DNA from: Rhizobium mongolense USDA 1844
GTDB taxonomy: Bacteria > Pseudomonadota > Alphaproteobacteria > Rhizobiales > Rhizobiaceae
Length of the DNA: 64,000 bases
Direction: 5' to 3'
Assembly (NCBI RefSeq): GCF_000419765.1
Contig: NZ_ATTQ01000005.1
Span: 357,691-421,690 of the forward strand
Shown here: piece by piece, positions 47,771 through 56,733 of the stretch
Numbering within the stretch: position 1 is the first letter of the stretch
Layout: each line of letters starts with the position of its first letter
Translations under genes and position numbers: made by a program
Notes under the pieces: model-generated
The model's database searches: none
What the model saw: the letters and a program-made list of their open reading frames with translations, nothing else
What the model was told of the DNA's origin: nothing

Positions 47771-48553
47771 ATGGAATACACTGCCTTACCTTCCAATCTA
47801 AGGGCGCTGCTATCTCAACATGAGTGGAAGCAGGACGATCTGGGATGTTCGTCTGCAGAGGTATTCAGGCTCGCAGAAGGTGGCCGGACGCGGTTTTTCC
47901 TGAAAGGCGAAATTGCTGGTCCTTTTGCGGAATTGCCGTTGGAGGCGGAGCGTCTGCTGTGGCTTGGCGAGCAAGGACTGCAGTGCCCCAGCGTCGTCGC
48001 CCTGGAAAGCCATGAGGGCAGAAACTGGCTGCTGCTGAGCGCGCTTCCGGGCAGCGACCTGGCTTCGTCCAAATTGACCACAGATAGGCAGCGCATCGAG
48101 ATCCTGGCGGCCGCTTTACGTCGATTGCACGAACTTGATCCGGAAACCTGCCCTTTCGACCACAGGCTGACAGCTCGTTTGAGGCTTGCCAAGGCGCGGA
48201 TGGAAGCGGGAGCCGTAGACGAGAGTGATTTTGATGAAGAGCGGCAAAATGCAACCGCCGCGAGCCTTTTTGCATACCTGGAAGCCAACCAGCCTTACGT
48301 CACCGATCCCGTCGTTGCCCACGGCGACGCCTGTTTGCCGAACTTCATGACGCATGAAGGGCACTTCAGTGGATATGTCGATTGCGGCCGTCTGGGCGTT
48401 GCGGATCGATACCAGGATATTGCGTTGGCACTGCGAAGCATCCGATACAATGTCGGGGAAGCGTGGGTTCGGCATTTCCTCGATTGTTATGGGCTTTCCG
48501 GCATCAGCGACGCGAAAGTCGCCTACTATATGGTATTGGACGAGTTCTATTAA
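47771..48553 (+). CDS. Aminoglycoside 3'-phosphotransferase, APH(3')-II-like
   Basis: A 260-residue kinase of the APH(3') family, which phosphorylates kanamycin, neomycin and related drugs. It follows the APH(3')-II pattern closely: WLLLSALPGSDLASSKL, RLHELDPETCPFDH, HGDACLPNFM with the catalytic Asp, VDCGRLGVADRYQDIALAL with the metal Asp, and a closing LDEFY. The length matches the family. It stands alone between prfB and an ABC exporter, with no transposase nearby. Activity cannot be judged from sequence. Confidence 0.9.
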   Translation: MEYTALPSNLRALLSQHEWKQDDLGCSSAEVFRLAEGGRTRFFLKGEIAGPFAELPLEAERLLWLGEQGLQCPSVVALESHEGRNWLLLSALPGSDLASSKLTTDRQRIEILAAALRRLHELDPETCPFDHRLTARLRLAKARMEAGAVDESDFDEERQNATAASLFAYLEANQPYVTDPVVAHGDACLPNFMTHEGHFSGYVDCGRLGVADRYQDIALALRSIRYNVGEAWVRHFLDCYGLSGISDAKVAYYMVLDEFY

Positions 48554-49009
48554 TTTGCGCAAATCCTGCCTTACGACCAAACCGGTCCAGCGCTCGAGCC
48601 TTTGATGAGCTGGAAGGCCTTCGGCACCCCGACCTGCTGCGACGGATGATTGGGGATCTTGGTCAGATGCTCTGAAGTCTCGGTCAGATGCTCTGAAGTG
48701 ATGTGGAGGGGTTTCAGGCAGATCGGAGGCAATTCCGTTCAGTTCGATCAGGTCGGAGATTTGCAGCGAGAGCCTGCTCATTTCGCGATAGAAATCCATA
48801 CTGAATCCAGCCATGCGCTTAGCGCCAGTGGCGGCCAGCGGCTGTTGCATGGCGACAACACCGGCTGATCTCTTTCCGCTGCCGGGTTGAATCGGTCGCG
48901 GTTGTCGGCGATGCTTAAGCTCTAATTGGTCCGATCCCCGGGGAGACTGACATGAAAGCGAACCTGTCCAACCAGAAAGGAAACATAGCCCACAAGGACA
49001 TTCTGCTTC
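48554..49009. other. Non-coding gap with tandem 18-bp repeat
   Basis: No intact gene is visible. GGTCAGATGCTCTGAAGT occurs twice, at 48661-48678 and 48682-48699 (period 21 bp, in frame with a minus-strand reading). A minus-strand frame from about 48810 down (MDFYREMSRLSLQISDLIEL) looks protein-like at first but runs into unnatural composition, so it may be a remnant of a lost gene. No promoter for the ABC exporter could be placed. Confidence 0.4.
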
Positions 49010-50848
49010 ATGCACACTCTGTTCCCCCGCGCGAGGAAAAGCCCGCCGCGCCATAACCGCTTCCTGAAATTCTTCCGCGACTATCCGAGCAACGCCGACC
49101 GCGACCGGCGCCGCTTGCGCATGCGCAAGTTCCTCTCCTACTATCGCCCGCACCTGCCTTTGCTGCTGGCGGATTTGCTCTGCGCGATCCTCGTCGCCGG
49201 TACGGCGGTGGCGCTGCCGCTCTGCGCCAATTTTGTCACGAGCCGCCTTCTGGCTCTGCCCAACATGCCCGAGGCCTACGAGCAGATCCTTGCCGTCGGC
49301 GCCTTCATGCTTGCCATCCTGGCGATCCAAACCGTTGCCATCTTCTTCGTCGACTATCAGGGGCACGTGATGGGCGCCCGTATCGAGGCCGCCGTCCGGC
49401 AGGAGCTCTTCGAACACTGCCAGAAACTCTCGTTCAGCTTTTTCGACCGCCAACGCACCGGGCAGTTGATGAGCCGCATCACAAACGATTCCCTGTGGCT
49501 GGGCGAGCTCTTCCACCACGGCCCAGAGGACCTTTCCATCGCCGTACTCAAATATGGCGGCGCCATGCTGGTGCTGTTCTTCATCGATCCGCCTTTGGCC
49601 AGCCTCATCCTGCTGCTCACGCCGGTGGCGGCGGCTTATGCGTTGCATTTCAACCGGCGCATGAACCGCGCGCTTGAAGCGAGCAAGCGGCAGATCGCCG
49701 CCGTCAACGAACGCGTGGAGGACGCACTGGCGGGCATTCGCGTCGTCCAGTCCTTCGCCAACGAGGCGCTGGAGCAGGAGCGCTTTGCCAAGCTGAACCG
49801 GCGGTTCCTGCAAGGGCGCGCCGACGGCTACCGCAGCGAGGCCTGGTTTTCGGTGGGCACCGAAACTTTCGCTCAACTCATCACCATACTTGTCATCGTG
49901 ATCGGGGGGCTGCGCATTCTGGCGGCTGAGCTGTCCGTGGCGGACATCCTCACCTTTCTGCTCTGCGTGGCGGTGCTGGTCGATCCGATGCAGCGTCTCG
50001 CCAATTTCGTGCGTCTCTGGCAGGAGGGTTACACCGGCTTCGTTCGGGCCATGGAGATCCTGGAGATTGAACCGGACGTCTTCGACCGCCCGTCCGCCCG
50101 TCCCATGCCGGCTCCAAGGGGTGAGATCATTTTTTCCGACGTCGTCTTCGGCTACGAGTCCGAGGGCCCCAAGGTGCTCGAGCGGCTCTCGCTCACCATT
50201 GCGCCGGGCGAGTTCGTGGCCTTGGTTGGTCCTTCAGGAGTGGGCAAGAGCACGCTTTGCGCGCTCATACCGCGCTTCTACGATGTGCAGGCGGGGGCGA
50301 TCCGCATTGACGGTACCGACATTCGCGACGTGACGCTGGCCTCACTGCGGCGACATGTCGGGGTGGTGCAGCAGGACGTCTATCTCTTTGCCGGCACCGT
50401 GGCGGACAATCTTCGCTACGGCCGGCCCGACGCGACCGATCCCGAGGTCGAGGCCGCCGCCCGTGCCGCCAACGCTCACGACTTCATCGCGGCTTTGCCG
50501 AATGGCTACGCGACCGATATCGGCCAACGCGGTGTCAAGCTTTCGGGGGGCCAGCGGCAGCGCCTCACGATAGCGCGCGCCTTCCTCAAGGATCCGGCGA
50601 TCCTGATCTTCGACGAGGCAACCAGCGCGCTCGACAACGAGAGCGAACGGGCGGTTCAAAAGGCGCTGCTCAATCTTGCGAACGGCCGCACCACCCTGGT
50701 CATCGCCCATCGCCTCTCCACCGTCCGCCATGCCGACCGCATCCTGGTGCTCACAGGCGATGGCATCATCGAACAGGGCACCCATAACGACCTCATGGCG
50801 CAGGAAGGCGTCTATGCCAACCTGCACAGCGTGCAGGCAAGCATTTGA
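49010..50848 (+). CDS. ABC exporter (fused permease-ATPase, MsbA-like)
   Basis: A 612-residue half-transporter that should work as a homodimer to export a lipid, drug or peptide. An N-terminal basic tail is followed by six membrane helices (about residues 45-330) and an ATPase domain. That domain carries Walker A GPSGVGKSTL, Q-loop VVQQDVYLF, signature LSGGQRQRL, Walker B ILIFDEATSALD and the switch His in VIAHRLSTV. The start codon has only a weak ribosome site. The substrate is unknown; it is followed closely by a convergent efflux-pump gene. Confidence 0.93.
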   Translation: MHTLFPRARKSPPRHNRFLKFFRDYPSNADRDRRRLRMRKFLSYYRPHLPLLLADLLCAILVAGTAVALPLCANFVTSRLLALPNMPEAYEQILAVGAFMLAILAIQTVAIFFVDYQGHVMGARIEAAVRQELFEHCQKLSFSFFDRQRTGQLMSRITNDSLWLGELFHHGPEDLSIAVLKYGGAMLVLFFIDPPLASLILLLTPVAAAYALHFNRRMNRALEASKRQIAAVNERVEDALAGIRVVQSFANEALEQERFAKLNRRFLQGRADGYRSEAWFSVGTETFAQLITILVIVIGGLRILAAELSVADILTFLLCVAVLVDPMQRLANFVRLWQEGYTGFVRAMEILEIEPDVFDRPSARPMPAPRGEIIFSDVVFGYESEGPKVLERLSLTIAPGEFVALVGPSGVGKSTLCALIPRFYDVQAGAIRIDGTDIRDVTLASLRRHVGVVQQDVYLFAGTVADNLRYGRPDATDPEVEAAARAANAHDFIAALPNGYATDIGQRGVKLSGGQRQRLTIARAFLKDPAILIFDEATSALDNESERAVQKALLNLANGRTTLVIAHRLSTVRHADRILVLTGDGIIEQGTHNDLMAQEGVYANLHSVQASI

Positions 50849-50882
50849 CCACCGGCGCGCCGCAACGGTGGCGGGCCAGAAG

Positions 50883-52361
50883 TCAAGCGGACGGAGCGGG
50901 TTCAGGCCGTCTTGCCGGCCTGTCTCCACGAGGCGAGGGACGCATGGCAAGGGCGCGGCCTTGGACGGCGATGGCGATCGCGACGGCGGTCAGAGCCGCC
51001 GCGACGGCGAAGGTGACCTGCATGCCGGTGGCAACGGCTTCGGGACGTGCCGTCGTGATATCGGCCGTCATCGCGGCAAAGGCGAACACGGCGCCCATGA
51101 GGGAAGCGCCGGTGACGAGTCCGAGATTGCGCGACAGGCTGAGCAGGCCCGAAACGACGCCCCGCCGATCGGCGGGGATGTCCATCATGACGGCGGTGTT
51201 GTTGGCTGCCTGGAACAACTGATAACCCGGGGTCAGGAGGGCAATGGCGGCAATGTAGCCGGCAAGGCCGAACATTGCCGGAAGCACGGATAGGGCAACT
51301 GCACCGACGGCCATTTCGATGAGCCCGACGATGACCACGAACGATGCGCCCAAACGGTCGACAAGACGGCCAGCCGGGGCGCCCGTCAGCGCCGAGACAA
51401 CCGGGCCAATCGACATGATTATTCCAACAAACGCCGCGTTGAACCCGAGCGCACGGGAGAGATAGAACGGGCTCACCACCAACGTCGCCATCATTATCGT
51501 CGAAACGAGGGCGTTCATGGCAAGGCTGGCGTTGAACTCCGAATTGCGGAATGCTGCCAATGGGATCAAGGGCGAAGCCACCTTCGCCTCAGTGAAAACA
51601 AAGAGGACGATGCCCGTGAGTGCAGCCATCAGGAGCGTCGCATTCAGCGTGCCGAAATGGCCGCGCCCTATCGTCATGGCGAGAGCATAGGCGGCGAGAG
51701 CGCCTGCAAGCAGCAGCGTACCCAGAGCGTCGAAGCCAGGGCGGTCCGTTTTCGTCGTATCGCGGTCGACGGGCAGGAAACGGTGGGCGAGAAAAAAGGC
51801 CAGCAGACCGAGCGGGATATTGACGAGAAAGATTGCCCGCCAGCCGAGCCAGGCGATCGCAATGCCGCCAAGCGACGGACCGAGCGCGGTGCCGATTGCC
51901 GACATCGCTCCGAGCAGCCCGATGGCGCTGCCGGTTCTTTCCTTGGGGACCGTCTCGCCGACGAACGCCATGGTGAGTGCCATCAGGACGGCGGCGCCGA
52001 GGCCCTGGGCGGCCCGGGCGGCAATCAGCCACCAGAGCGAGGGCGCAAGGCCGCAGAGCACCGAGGCGACGGTAAACACGACCAGCCCCGCCAGGAGAAC
52101 CCGTCGGCGCCCGGCAATGTCGCCCAGCCGTCCGACGCCGACGATCAGGATCGTGATCGCCAGGAGGTAGGCAAGGATGACCCACTGCACCTGTTGGAAT
52201 GGTGCGGCGAACACCTGAGCCAAAGTCGGCAAGGCGACATTGGCAATACTGGTGCCGAGCGAAGATAGCAGCATGGATAGGCAAAGGCCGGCAAGCGCCC
52301 ATCGGACCGAGGTTGCCGGGGTTATGCCATCGTTGGCGGCGTCATCTGTGCAGGAGGTCAT
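50883..52361 (-). CDS. MFS drug exporter, DHA2 (14-helix) family
   Basis: A 492-residue major facilitator of the EmrB/QacA type, with about 14 hydrophobic segments. Motif A is GRLGDIAGRRRVLLAG between helices 2 and 3, and motif C-like GPSLGGIAIAWLGWRAIFLV is in helix 5. It should export lipophilic drugs or metabolites by proton antiport. The start at 52361 (MTSCTDD) has GGAGGGAAAGGG upstream; a longer frame to 52532 has no such site. It is divergent from a LysR gene that probably controls it. Confidence 0.92.
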   Translation of the reverse strand: MTSCTDDAANDGITPATSVRWALAGLCLSMLLSSLGTSIANVALPTLAQVFAAPFQQVQWVILAYLLAITILIVGVGRLGDIAGRRRVLLAGLVVFTVASVLCGLAPSLWWLIAARAAQGLGAAVLMALTMAFVGETVPKERTGSAIGLLGAMSAIGTALGPSLGGIAIAWLGWRAIFLVNIPLGLLAFFLAHRFLPVDRDTTKTDRPGFDALGTLLLAGALAAYALAMTIGRGHFGTLNATLLMAALTGIVLFVFTEAKVASPLIPLAAFRNSEFNASLAMNALVSTIMMATLVVSPFYLSRALGFNAAFVGIIMSIGPVVSALTGAPAGRLVDRLGASFVVIVGLIEMAVGAVALSVLPAMFGLAGYIAAIALLTPGYQLFQAANNTAVMMDIPADRRGVVSGLLSLSRNLGLVTGASLMGAVFAFAAMTADITTARPEAVATGMQVTFAVAAALTAVAIAIAVQGRALAMRPSPRGDRPARRPEPAPSA

Positions 52362-52518
52362 CGCCCTTTCCCTCCAGCTTTTACGAGGCTGTTGACCCCC
52401 GGCGCGCGAGAGGTGCGACCACGAAAGGCAGCAGAGGCAAATCGGCCCGATATCATGAAGAGCTACTCCAAAATTTGCGTTCGGACAGAGATAGCTCGCG
52501 GCCTGATAGGGCGGAAGG

Positions 52519-52531
52519 TGCATCATATGCA
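52519..52531. promoter_or_regulatory. Candidate LysR operator
   Basis: A perfect inverted repeat TGCAT-CAT-ATGCA lies in the 227 bp divergent region, 58 bp before the LysR start and on the upstream side of the efflux gene. LysR proteins usually bind short dyads in such regions. The dyad is small, so this is a guess. Confidence 0.3.
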
Positions 52532-52588
52532 TTTCATTCGTGCGTTTGACGCCATGTGATCTCGCACCGGCCGTGCTATGGTCGCTGC

Positions 52589-53521
52589 ATGTCGCATCCT
52601 GATCTCAATCTGCTTATCACCCTGAATGTGCTTCTGACGGAATGCAGCGTCGCCGGCGCCGCCAAAAGGCTGCGGCTAAGCCCGTCCGCGATGAGCCGCG
52701 CGCTGGCGCGATTGCGGGAAGCGACCGGCGATCCGCTGCTGGTTCGGGCCGGACGCGGCCTTGTTGCGACGCCGCGGGCGCTCGAGCTTCGCGAGCGCGT
52801 CGGCCAGCTCGTGCGGGACGCCGAAGCCGTTCTGCGTCCCGTCGAGACCCTCGACCTGACACGGCTTGTGCGGACATTCACGCTCAGAAACCAGGATGGC
52901 TTTGTCGAGAATTTCGGACCTGATCTCATTGCACGCGTCGGCGAACAGGCGCCGGGCGTGCAGTTACGATTCGTACCAAAGCCGGACAGGGACAGCGCGC
53001 CGCTGCGCGACGGCAGCGTTGACCTGGAAACGGGTGTCGTCGGAAAAGCCATGGGGCCGGAGTTGCGCGCGCAAGCGCTGTTCCGAGACCGCTTCGTCGG
53101 CGTTGTCCGCATGGGGCATCCGCTGTGCGAGGTTGCGATCACGCCTGCGGTTTACGCTGCCGGTCGGCATATCCTCGTCTCGCGACGCGGGCTCGGCAGG
53201 GGACCGATCGATGACGCGCTTGAGCCATTCGGCCCGAAACGGGAGATCGTAACGGTCGTTGGCGGCTTTTCGGAAGCTCTGGCTCTGGCGCGTGCCTCGG
53301 AGCTGATCGCCAGCGTCCCCGAACGCTATACGGGAAACCTGCGTGACGGGATGTTCTCTTTCCCCCTGCCGGTTTCGCCGCCGGACATTACGATCTCGCT
53401 GTTGTGGCACCCGCGGACGGACGTCGATCCGGCACATCGCTGGCTGCGCGAGTGCGTTCGGGAGGTTTGTGCGGGCAGGCCGCCGGTTCGAGCAGTCAGT
53501 TCGTCGCCTTCTCGATGGTGA
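52589..53521 (+). CDS. LysR family transcriptional regulator
   Basis: A 310-residue regulator. The N-terminal winged helix-turn-helix (LITLNVLLTECSVAGAAKRL, RLSPSAMSRALARLREATGD) is followed by a periplasmic-binding-like effector domain of the NodD/PcpR-like branch (FTLRNQDGFVENFGPDLI). The start at 52589 (MSHPDLN) is preferred over an upstream Met at 52556. It is divergent from the DHA2 pump gene, its likely target. Its 3' end overlaps the next convergent gene by 26 bp. Confidence 0.92.
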   Translation: MSHPDLNLLITLNVLLTECSVAGAAKRLRLSPSAMSRALARLREATGDPLLVRAGRGLVATPRALELRERVGQLVRDAEAVLRPVETLDLTRLVRTFTLRNQDGFVENFGPDLIARVGEQAPGVQLRFVPKPDRDSAPLRDGSVDLETGVVGKAMGPELRAQALFRDRFVGVVRMGHPLCEVAITPAVYAAGRHILVSRRGLGRGPIDDALEPFGPKREIVTVVGGFSEALALARASELIASVPERYTGNLRDGMFSFPLPVSPPDITISLLWHPRTDVDPAHRWLRECVREVCAGRPPVRAVSSSPSRW

Positions 53522-54005
53522 TCTCGCCGAATTCGTCGATCAATACGGTCCAGCCCTCGGATTCGGCATCCGGATCGGTCTTCAGGTAGACCGTGGCGAA
53601 GAGGCCGGGCTGCTTTCCCATGCCCGTGGAACTTTCCGGACGGATATCGGTGACATAGGGTTTGAGCTGCGTAAACTCGTGCAGCTCGACGCTGGAGACG
53701 ATTTCCGGGCCGCTATCGGTCTGCGCGATTTGCTGCAGGTAGATTTTGGACGTCTTGTCCGGCTGGCGGACGGAAAAGAGCTTGTAATAGCCGCGGCGCG
53801 GCTGAGGTTCCGCTTTTGCCGGATCGCTTGCTGCGCCCGGCGCACGCTCGATCGCGATATCCGCACGGCTTTCCTCCCAATAGCCGGTGCTGGTTGCAAA
53901 GATCACGGTGGGCGGAAGGATCGTGTCGGCCGGCGTAACAGCCTTCGCAAGGCCTGCCGGGCCGGTGATGAGCGCTGCGGCAAGAAGAGCGGTTCGAAGC
54001 TGCAT
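53496..54005 (-). CDS. Conserved exported protein
   Basis: A 169-residue protein with a signal peptide (LLAAALITGPAGLAKA, cleavage near residue 21) and a mature part of beta-rich character (GYYKLFSVRQPDKTSKIYLQ). I do not recognise the family. It follows the nadK stop by 4 bp, so the two form an operon. The last 26 bp overlap the end of the convergent LysR gene. Confidence 0.75.
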   Translation of the reverse strand: MQLRTALLAAALITGPAGLAKAVTPADTILPPTVIFATSTGYWEESRADIAIERAPGAASDPAKAEPQPRRGYYKLFSVRQPDKTSKIYLQQIAQTDSGPEIVSSVELHEFTQLKPYVTDIRPESSTGMGKQPGLFATVYLKTDPDAESEGWTVLIDEFGEITIEKATN

Positions 54006-54009
54006 GGCC

Positions 54010-54783
54010 TCAATCCTCGAATTGTTCGGCAAGAATGCGATCCGACCATGAGCGGTCCGGATCGGAAAGAATGCGCGCCGTCATGTGCTCCGACTGGGCG
54101 ATGCGGATATGCAGCACGGACTTGACCTCGGCATTGTCGGCAACCGCATTCACGGGCCGCTTTTCGGCCTCGAGAATATGGATGTCGACCGTTACCTTGT
54201 TCGGCAGCAGCGCGCCGCGCCAGCGCCGCGGGCGGAACGCGCTGACCGGCGTCATGGCAAGCAGCGGCGCTTCCAGCGGCAGGATCGGGCCGTGGGCCGA
54301 AAGATTATAGGCGGTGGAGCCCGCGGGCGTTGCCACCATCAGGCCGTCGCAGATCAGTTCCGCGAGACGCACATGCCCGTCGACCTCGACGCGCAGCTTG
54401 GCGGCCTGGTAGGACTGACGGAAGAGCGAGACTTCGTTGATGGCAAGTGCCGTGGAATTGGTGCCGTCGGCGTTGGCCGTCGTCATCTGCAGGGGATGGA
54501 AGGCATTCTCGACGGCCGCGCAGATGCGGTCCTGCAGTTTCTCGGTGCGATAATCGTTCATCAGGAAACCGACAGAACCGCGGTTCATGCCATAAACGAG
54601 TTTGCCGGAGTTCATGGTGCTGTGCAGCGTCTGCAGCATGAAGCCGTCGCCGCCGAGCGCCACGATGACATCGGCTTCATCGGCGGGAACCTCCCCATAG
54701 AGACGAATCAACTCTTCCCGCGCGGCAAGCGCCTCTGTTGCCGAGGAAGCGAGGAAACAAAGCGTCTGAAATGAACGGCCCAT
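54010..54783 (-). CDS. nadK: NAD kinase
   Basis: A 257-residue enzyme that makes NADP from NAD and ATP. Motifs are VIVALGGDGFMLQTLH (GGDG), YGMNRGSVGFLMN, ALAINEVSLFR and DGLMVATPAGSTAYNLSAHGP. The length is short compared with E. coli (292) but normal for alphaproteobacteria. The start lies at a MGRSFQ Met; the downstream partner is the exported protein gene. Confidence 0.95.
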   Translation of the reverse strand: MGRSFQTLCFLASSATEALAAREELIRLYGEVPADEADVIVALGGDGFMLQTLHSTMNSGKLVYGMNRGSVGFLMNDYRTEKLQDRICAAVENAFHPLQMTTANADGTNSTALAINEVSLFRQSYQAAKLRVEVDGHVRLAELICDGLMVATPAGSTAYNLSAHGPILPLEAPLLAMTPVSAFRPRRWRGALLPNKVTVDIHILEAEKRPVNAVADNAEVKSVLHIRIAQSEHMTARILSDPDRSWSDRILAEQFED

Positions 54784-54902
54784 GTGATGCCCTTATGATC
54801 TTCGCCTAGCTAAAGGATAAAGGGCTTATGCGACAAGGTGTTTTGCGCGCAAGCAGGCTCTGCCGCCTCCGCTGTGGGTTGCCGAAGAGGCGATGGCGGC
54901 TG

Positions 54903-55241
54903 CTATTTCTGCTCTCTCGTGCCCGGCGCTGCTTCGCGCTGATCCCTGTCTTCCAGGTCGGATTCGACGATGTGGACATCGCCGTGGAGGCGGGCCTGTT
55001 CCTTCAGGGCGGCCTGTTTCGCGCCTTCATCGGGCTCGATTTCCCCAAAACGGCGTTCCCGCGCTCGATTGATGTCCTCCGGCTTGATATTGAGCGAGCC
55101 CTCGTGCGGATGGCCCATTCCGGAAGCAAGCCCGCGCGCGGCCTGCAATTTGGCTTCCTCGCGACGCTGGGCAGCGGCCGCAGTGTCCGAGCAGCGTGCA
55201 TCATCCGTGCCGGAATCAAAGCTATTGTCCTGACCTGGCAT
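54903..55241 (-). CDS. Conserved hypothetical protein (112 aa)
   Basis: A 112-residue very hydrophilic protein, rich in Glu, Asp, Arg and Ala, with no membrane segment (NIKPEDINRARERRFGEIEP). It looks intrinsically helical or disordered. I recognise no family. It lies downstream of the two tiny membrane genes on the same strand and may share their transcript. Confidence 0.6.
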   Translation of the reverse strand: MPGQDNSFDSGTDDARCSDTAAAAQRREEAKLQAARGLASGMGHPHEGSLNIKPEDINRARERRFGEIEPDEGAKQAALKEQARLHGDVHIVESDLEDRDQREAAPGTREQK

Positions 55242-55282
55242 GTCGATCTCCTACTGTGACTGGCTCCTACTGTGACCGGCTC

Positions 55283-55420
55283 CTACTTTGACTGGTCGAT
55301 GGCGTGGGGAGCGGGTCGGCCCGGCGTTTCGGACGGCTTGAAATAGCCGGCGCTTTCGGCGGCAAGAACCGCGGCAAGCGCCAGCGCGATGGCGACCGCC
55401 CAAGCATACCGCCGGCTCAT
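55283..55420 (-). CDS. Tiny membrane-anchored protein (45 aa)
   Basis: A 45-residue protein (MSRRYAWAVAIALALAAVLA start) with one hydrophobic helix and a short Pro-rich outer tail (YFKPSETPGRPAPHAIDQSK). Its ATG overlaps the stop of the gene before it (ATGA), which supports translation. No family is recognised. Confidence 0.6.
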   Translation of the reverse strand: MSRRYAWAVAIALALAAVLAAESAGYFKPSETPGRPAPHAIDQSK

Positions 55421-55587
55421 CGCGATGCCTCATGCGGCTTCTCGTAGAGTTTCCGCATCTTGCTGTCCGGCGCGTCCTGTTCACTGCGCGAGAGCTTGCG
55501 GTTTGTGAGCATGCCGTAGGCGATCGCGCAGCCGAGAAGGAAGGCGCCCCCGGCGATAGCGAAGAGCCAAAGATACTCCGCAACCAT
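55417..55587 (-). CDS. Small membrane protein (56 aa)
   Basis: A 56-residue protein with one N-terminal helix (YLWLFAIAGGAFLLGCAIAYG) and a charged tail of about 28 residues (RSEQDAPDSKMRKLYEKPHE). The layout resembles a small membrane-anchored accessory subunit, but I cannot name it. GAGGATCGAAGC precedes the start. It overlaps the 45-aa gene by 4 bp. Confidence 0.68.
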   Translation of the reverse strand: MVAEYLWLFAIAGGAFLLGCAIAYGMLTNRKLSRSEQDAPDSKMRKLYEKPHEASR

Positions 55588-55715
55588 GCTTCGATCCTCC
55601 TTGACGATTCGAACCGGTGGACGGCGGATTTGTTCCGTTGCGGCAAAAGCCAGACCGGAAGGGACCGGCCGGCTTTGCCTGCGGCTGCAGATTTTCGGGA
55701 ACGGAAAGGCGGCCG

Positions 55716-55925
55716 TCAGGCGCTCCGGCGGAACGAAGCCGCGTAGCGATCCGCTGCGCGTTCGATGCTGTCGAGGGTATTCATGAGATCGACCATATCG
55801 CAGGCCTCCGCCCACTGCATGCCGCAGATCGGGATACCGTCCAGGGCGGCTGGCTGCATTGTCATTCCATCAACAACAAGCCAGCGATCATCGGCTTCAT
55901 GCCGGAGATTATACCGTCGCATCAC
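55716..55925 (-). CDS. Conserved hypothetical protein (69 aa)
   Basis: A 69-residue acidic soluble protein (WLVVDGMTMQPAALDGIPIC, then DMVDLMNTLDSIERAADRYA). It has natural composition and a GGGAGAGAGGTG ribosome site just upstream of its ATG. It appears to be a small rhizobial hypothetical protein; I cannot assign a role. Confidence 0.62.
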   Translation of the reverse strand: MMRRYNLRHEADDRWLVVDGMTMQPAALDGIPICGMQWAEACDMVDLMNTLDSIERAADRYAASFRRSA

Positions 55926-56008
55926 CTCTCTCCCGTGGCGACCATATCATAGTTTAGCAAGAGCGCGAATACGCCTGGTCAATCGGTGGATAGCGAATGC
56001 AGGGCCGG

Positions 56009-56269
56009 TCAATGCACGGATTGCTCGGTGTCGTCCAGAAACGAGCGAATGCCGTCGCGGGCGATTGTCGCCAGGAATTCGTCAAACGCCTCGCGGTCGG
56101 TCGCGAACGGTTCGTCCCAGCGGATGAGGTCTTCCTCCTGCGTCACGACTTCCATCGACCAGTCCTCGTTGGAGCCGGCTGTCCGGAAGATATCGACGAG
56201 CACGGTAACGCCGTCCTCGGTGAATTCGCCGGCGAGTTCCGAGTATTCGAGTTTCGGCTTTTTAGGCAT
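56009..56269 (-). CDS. Conserved hypothetical protein (86 aa)
   Basis: An 86-residue acidic protein starting MPKKPKLEYSELAGEFTEDG with alternating strand-like segments (VTVLVDIFRTAGSNEDWSME) and a helical end (AFDEFLATIARDGIRSFLDD). It looks like a small alpha/beta domain found in rhizobial genomes, function unknown. The start at 56269 is preferred to 56281, because MPKKPK is a typical beginning and the extra residues are non-conserved in style. Confidence 0.7.
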   Translation of the reverse strand: MPKKPKLEYSELAGEFTEDGVTVLVDIFRTAGSNEDWSMEVVTQEEDLIRWDEPFATDREAFDEFLATIARDGIRSFLDDTEQSVH

Positions 56270-56461
56270 TCGATATCGCAATCCATAATTGTCATAGCGT
56301 ACACGAGCGAGGTACTTTCACGTGCGCCTGGTGGATTTGTCAAGGAAACAGCCATTCAAAGCAACGCCGCGGTGCGGTTGCGCCGGGTTCCCCGAGGAGA
56401 CGGAACTCTCTTGGCCGCGTGTCGTTGTTCCCATGTCACCACCAGCCAATGGAGCGGCGAA

Positions 56462-56635
56462 ATGAGCAAGACGGACGTCAAAAAGCTAGTGAAGCGGGCC
56501 GAACGCCAAGTCGAAAACACCAGCGCCGGCGGCCATCTCGGCGGCACCTATTTCGGCCAGCAACCAGACGGAAAGACGGCATCCTCGACCAACAGCGAGG
56601 CGCGCAAGTCACGCTCGAACGACGGCAGCAACTGA
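56462..56635 (+). CDS. Conserved hypothetical protein (57 aa)
   Basis: A 57-residue very polar, basic protein (MSKTDVKKLVKRAERQVENT start; SEARKSRSNDGSN end) that looks disordered after the first helix. GAGCGGCGA precedes the ATG. It resembles small rhizobial proteins of unknown role and lies just before the mobile region. Confidence 0.55.
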   Translation: MSKTDVKKLVKRAERQVENTSAGGHLGGTYFGQQPDGKTASSTNSEARKSRSNDGSN

Positions 56636-56733
56636 CGAAGTGTATGGAAACCTGCCCTGGGCAGACGATGCGATCGGGAGGTTCCGGCTAGCACGGGCGA
56701 GTGGTACCGTGCGCCAAAAAATGGTGATGCAAG

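Noticed and set aside
48661..48699. Two direct repeats as a CRISPR array
   Set aside because: Only two copies, a 3 bp spacer and no cas genes. This is a tandem duplication, not an array.
48116..49876. Long minus-strand frame across the APH and ABC genes
   Set aside because: It runs antisense through the start of a well-supported ABC exporter and the end of the APH gene and lacks motifs; only the part in the intergenic gap looked protein-like.
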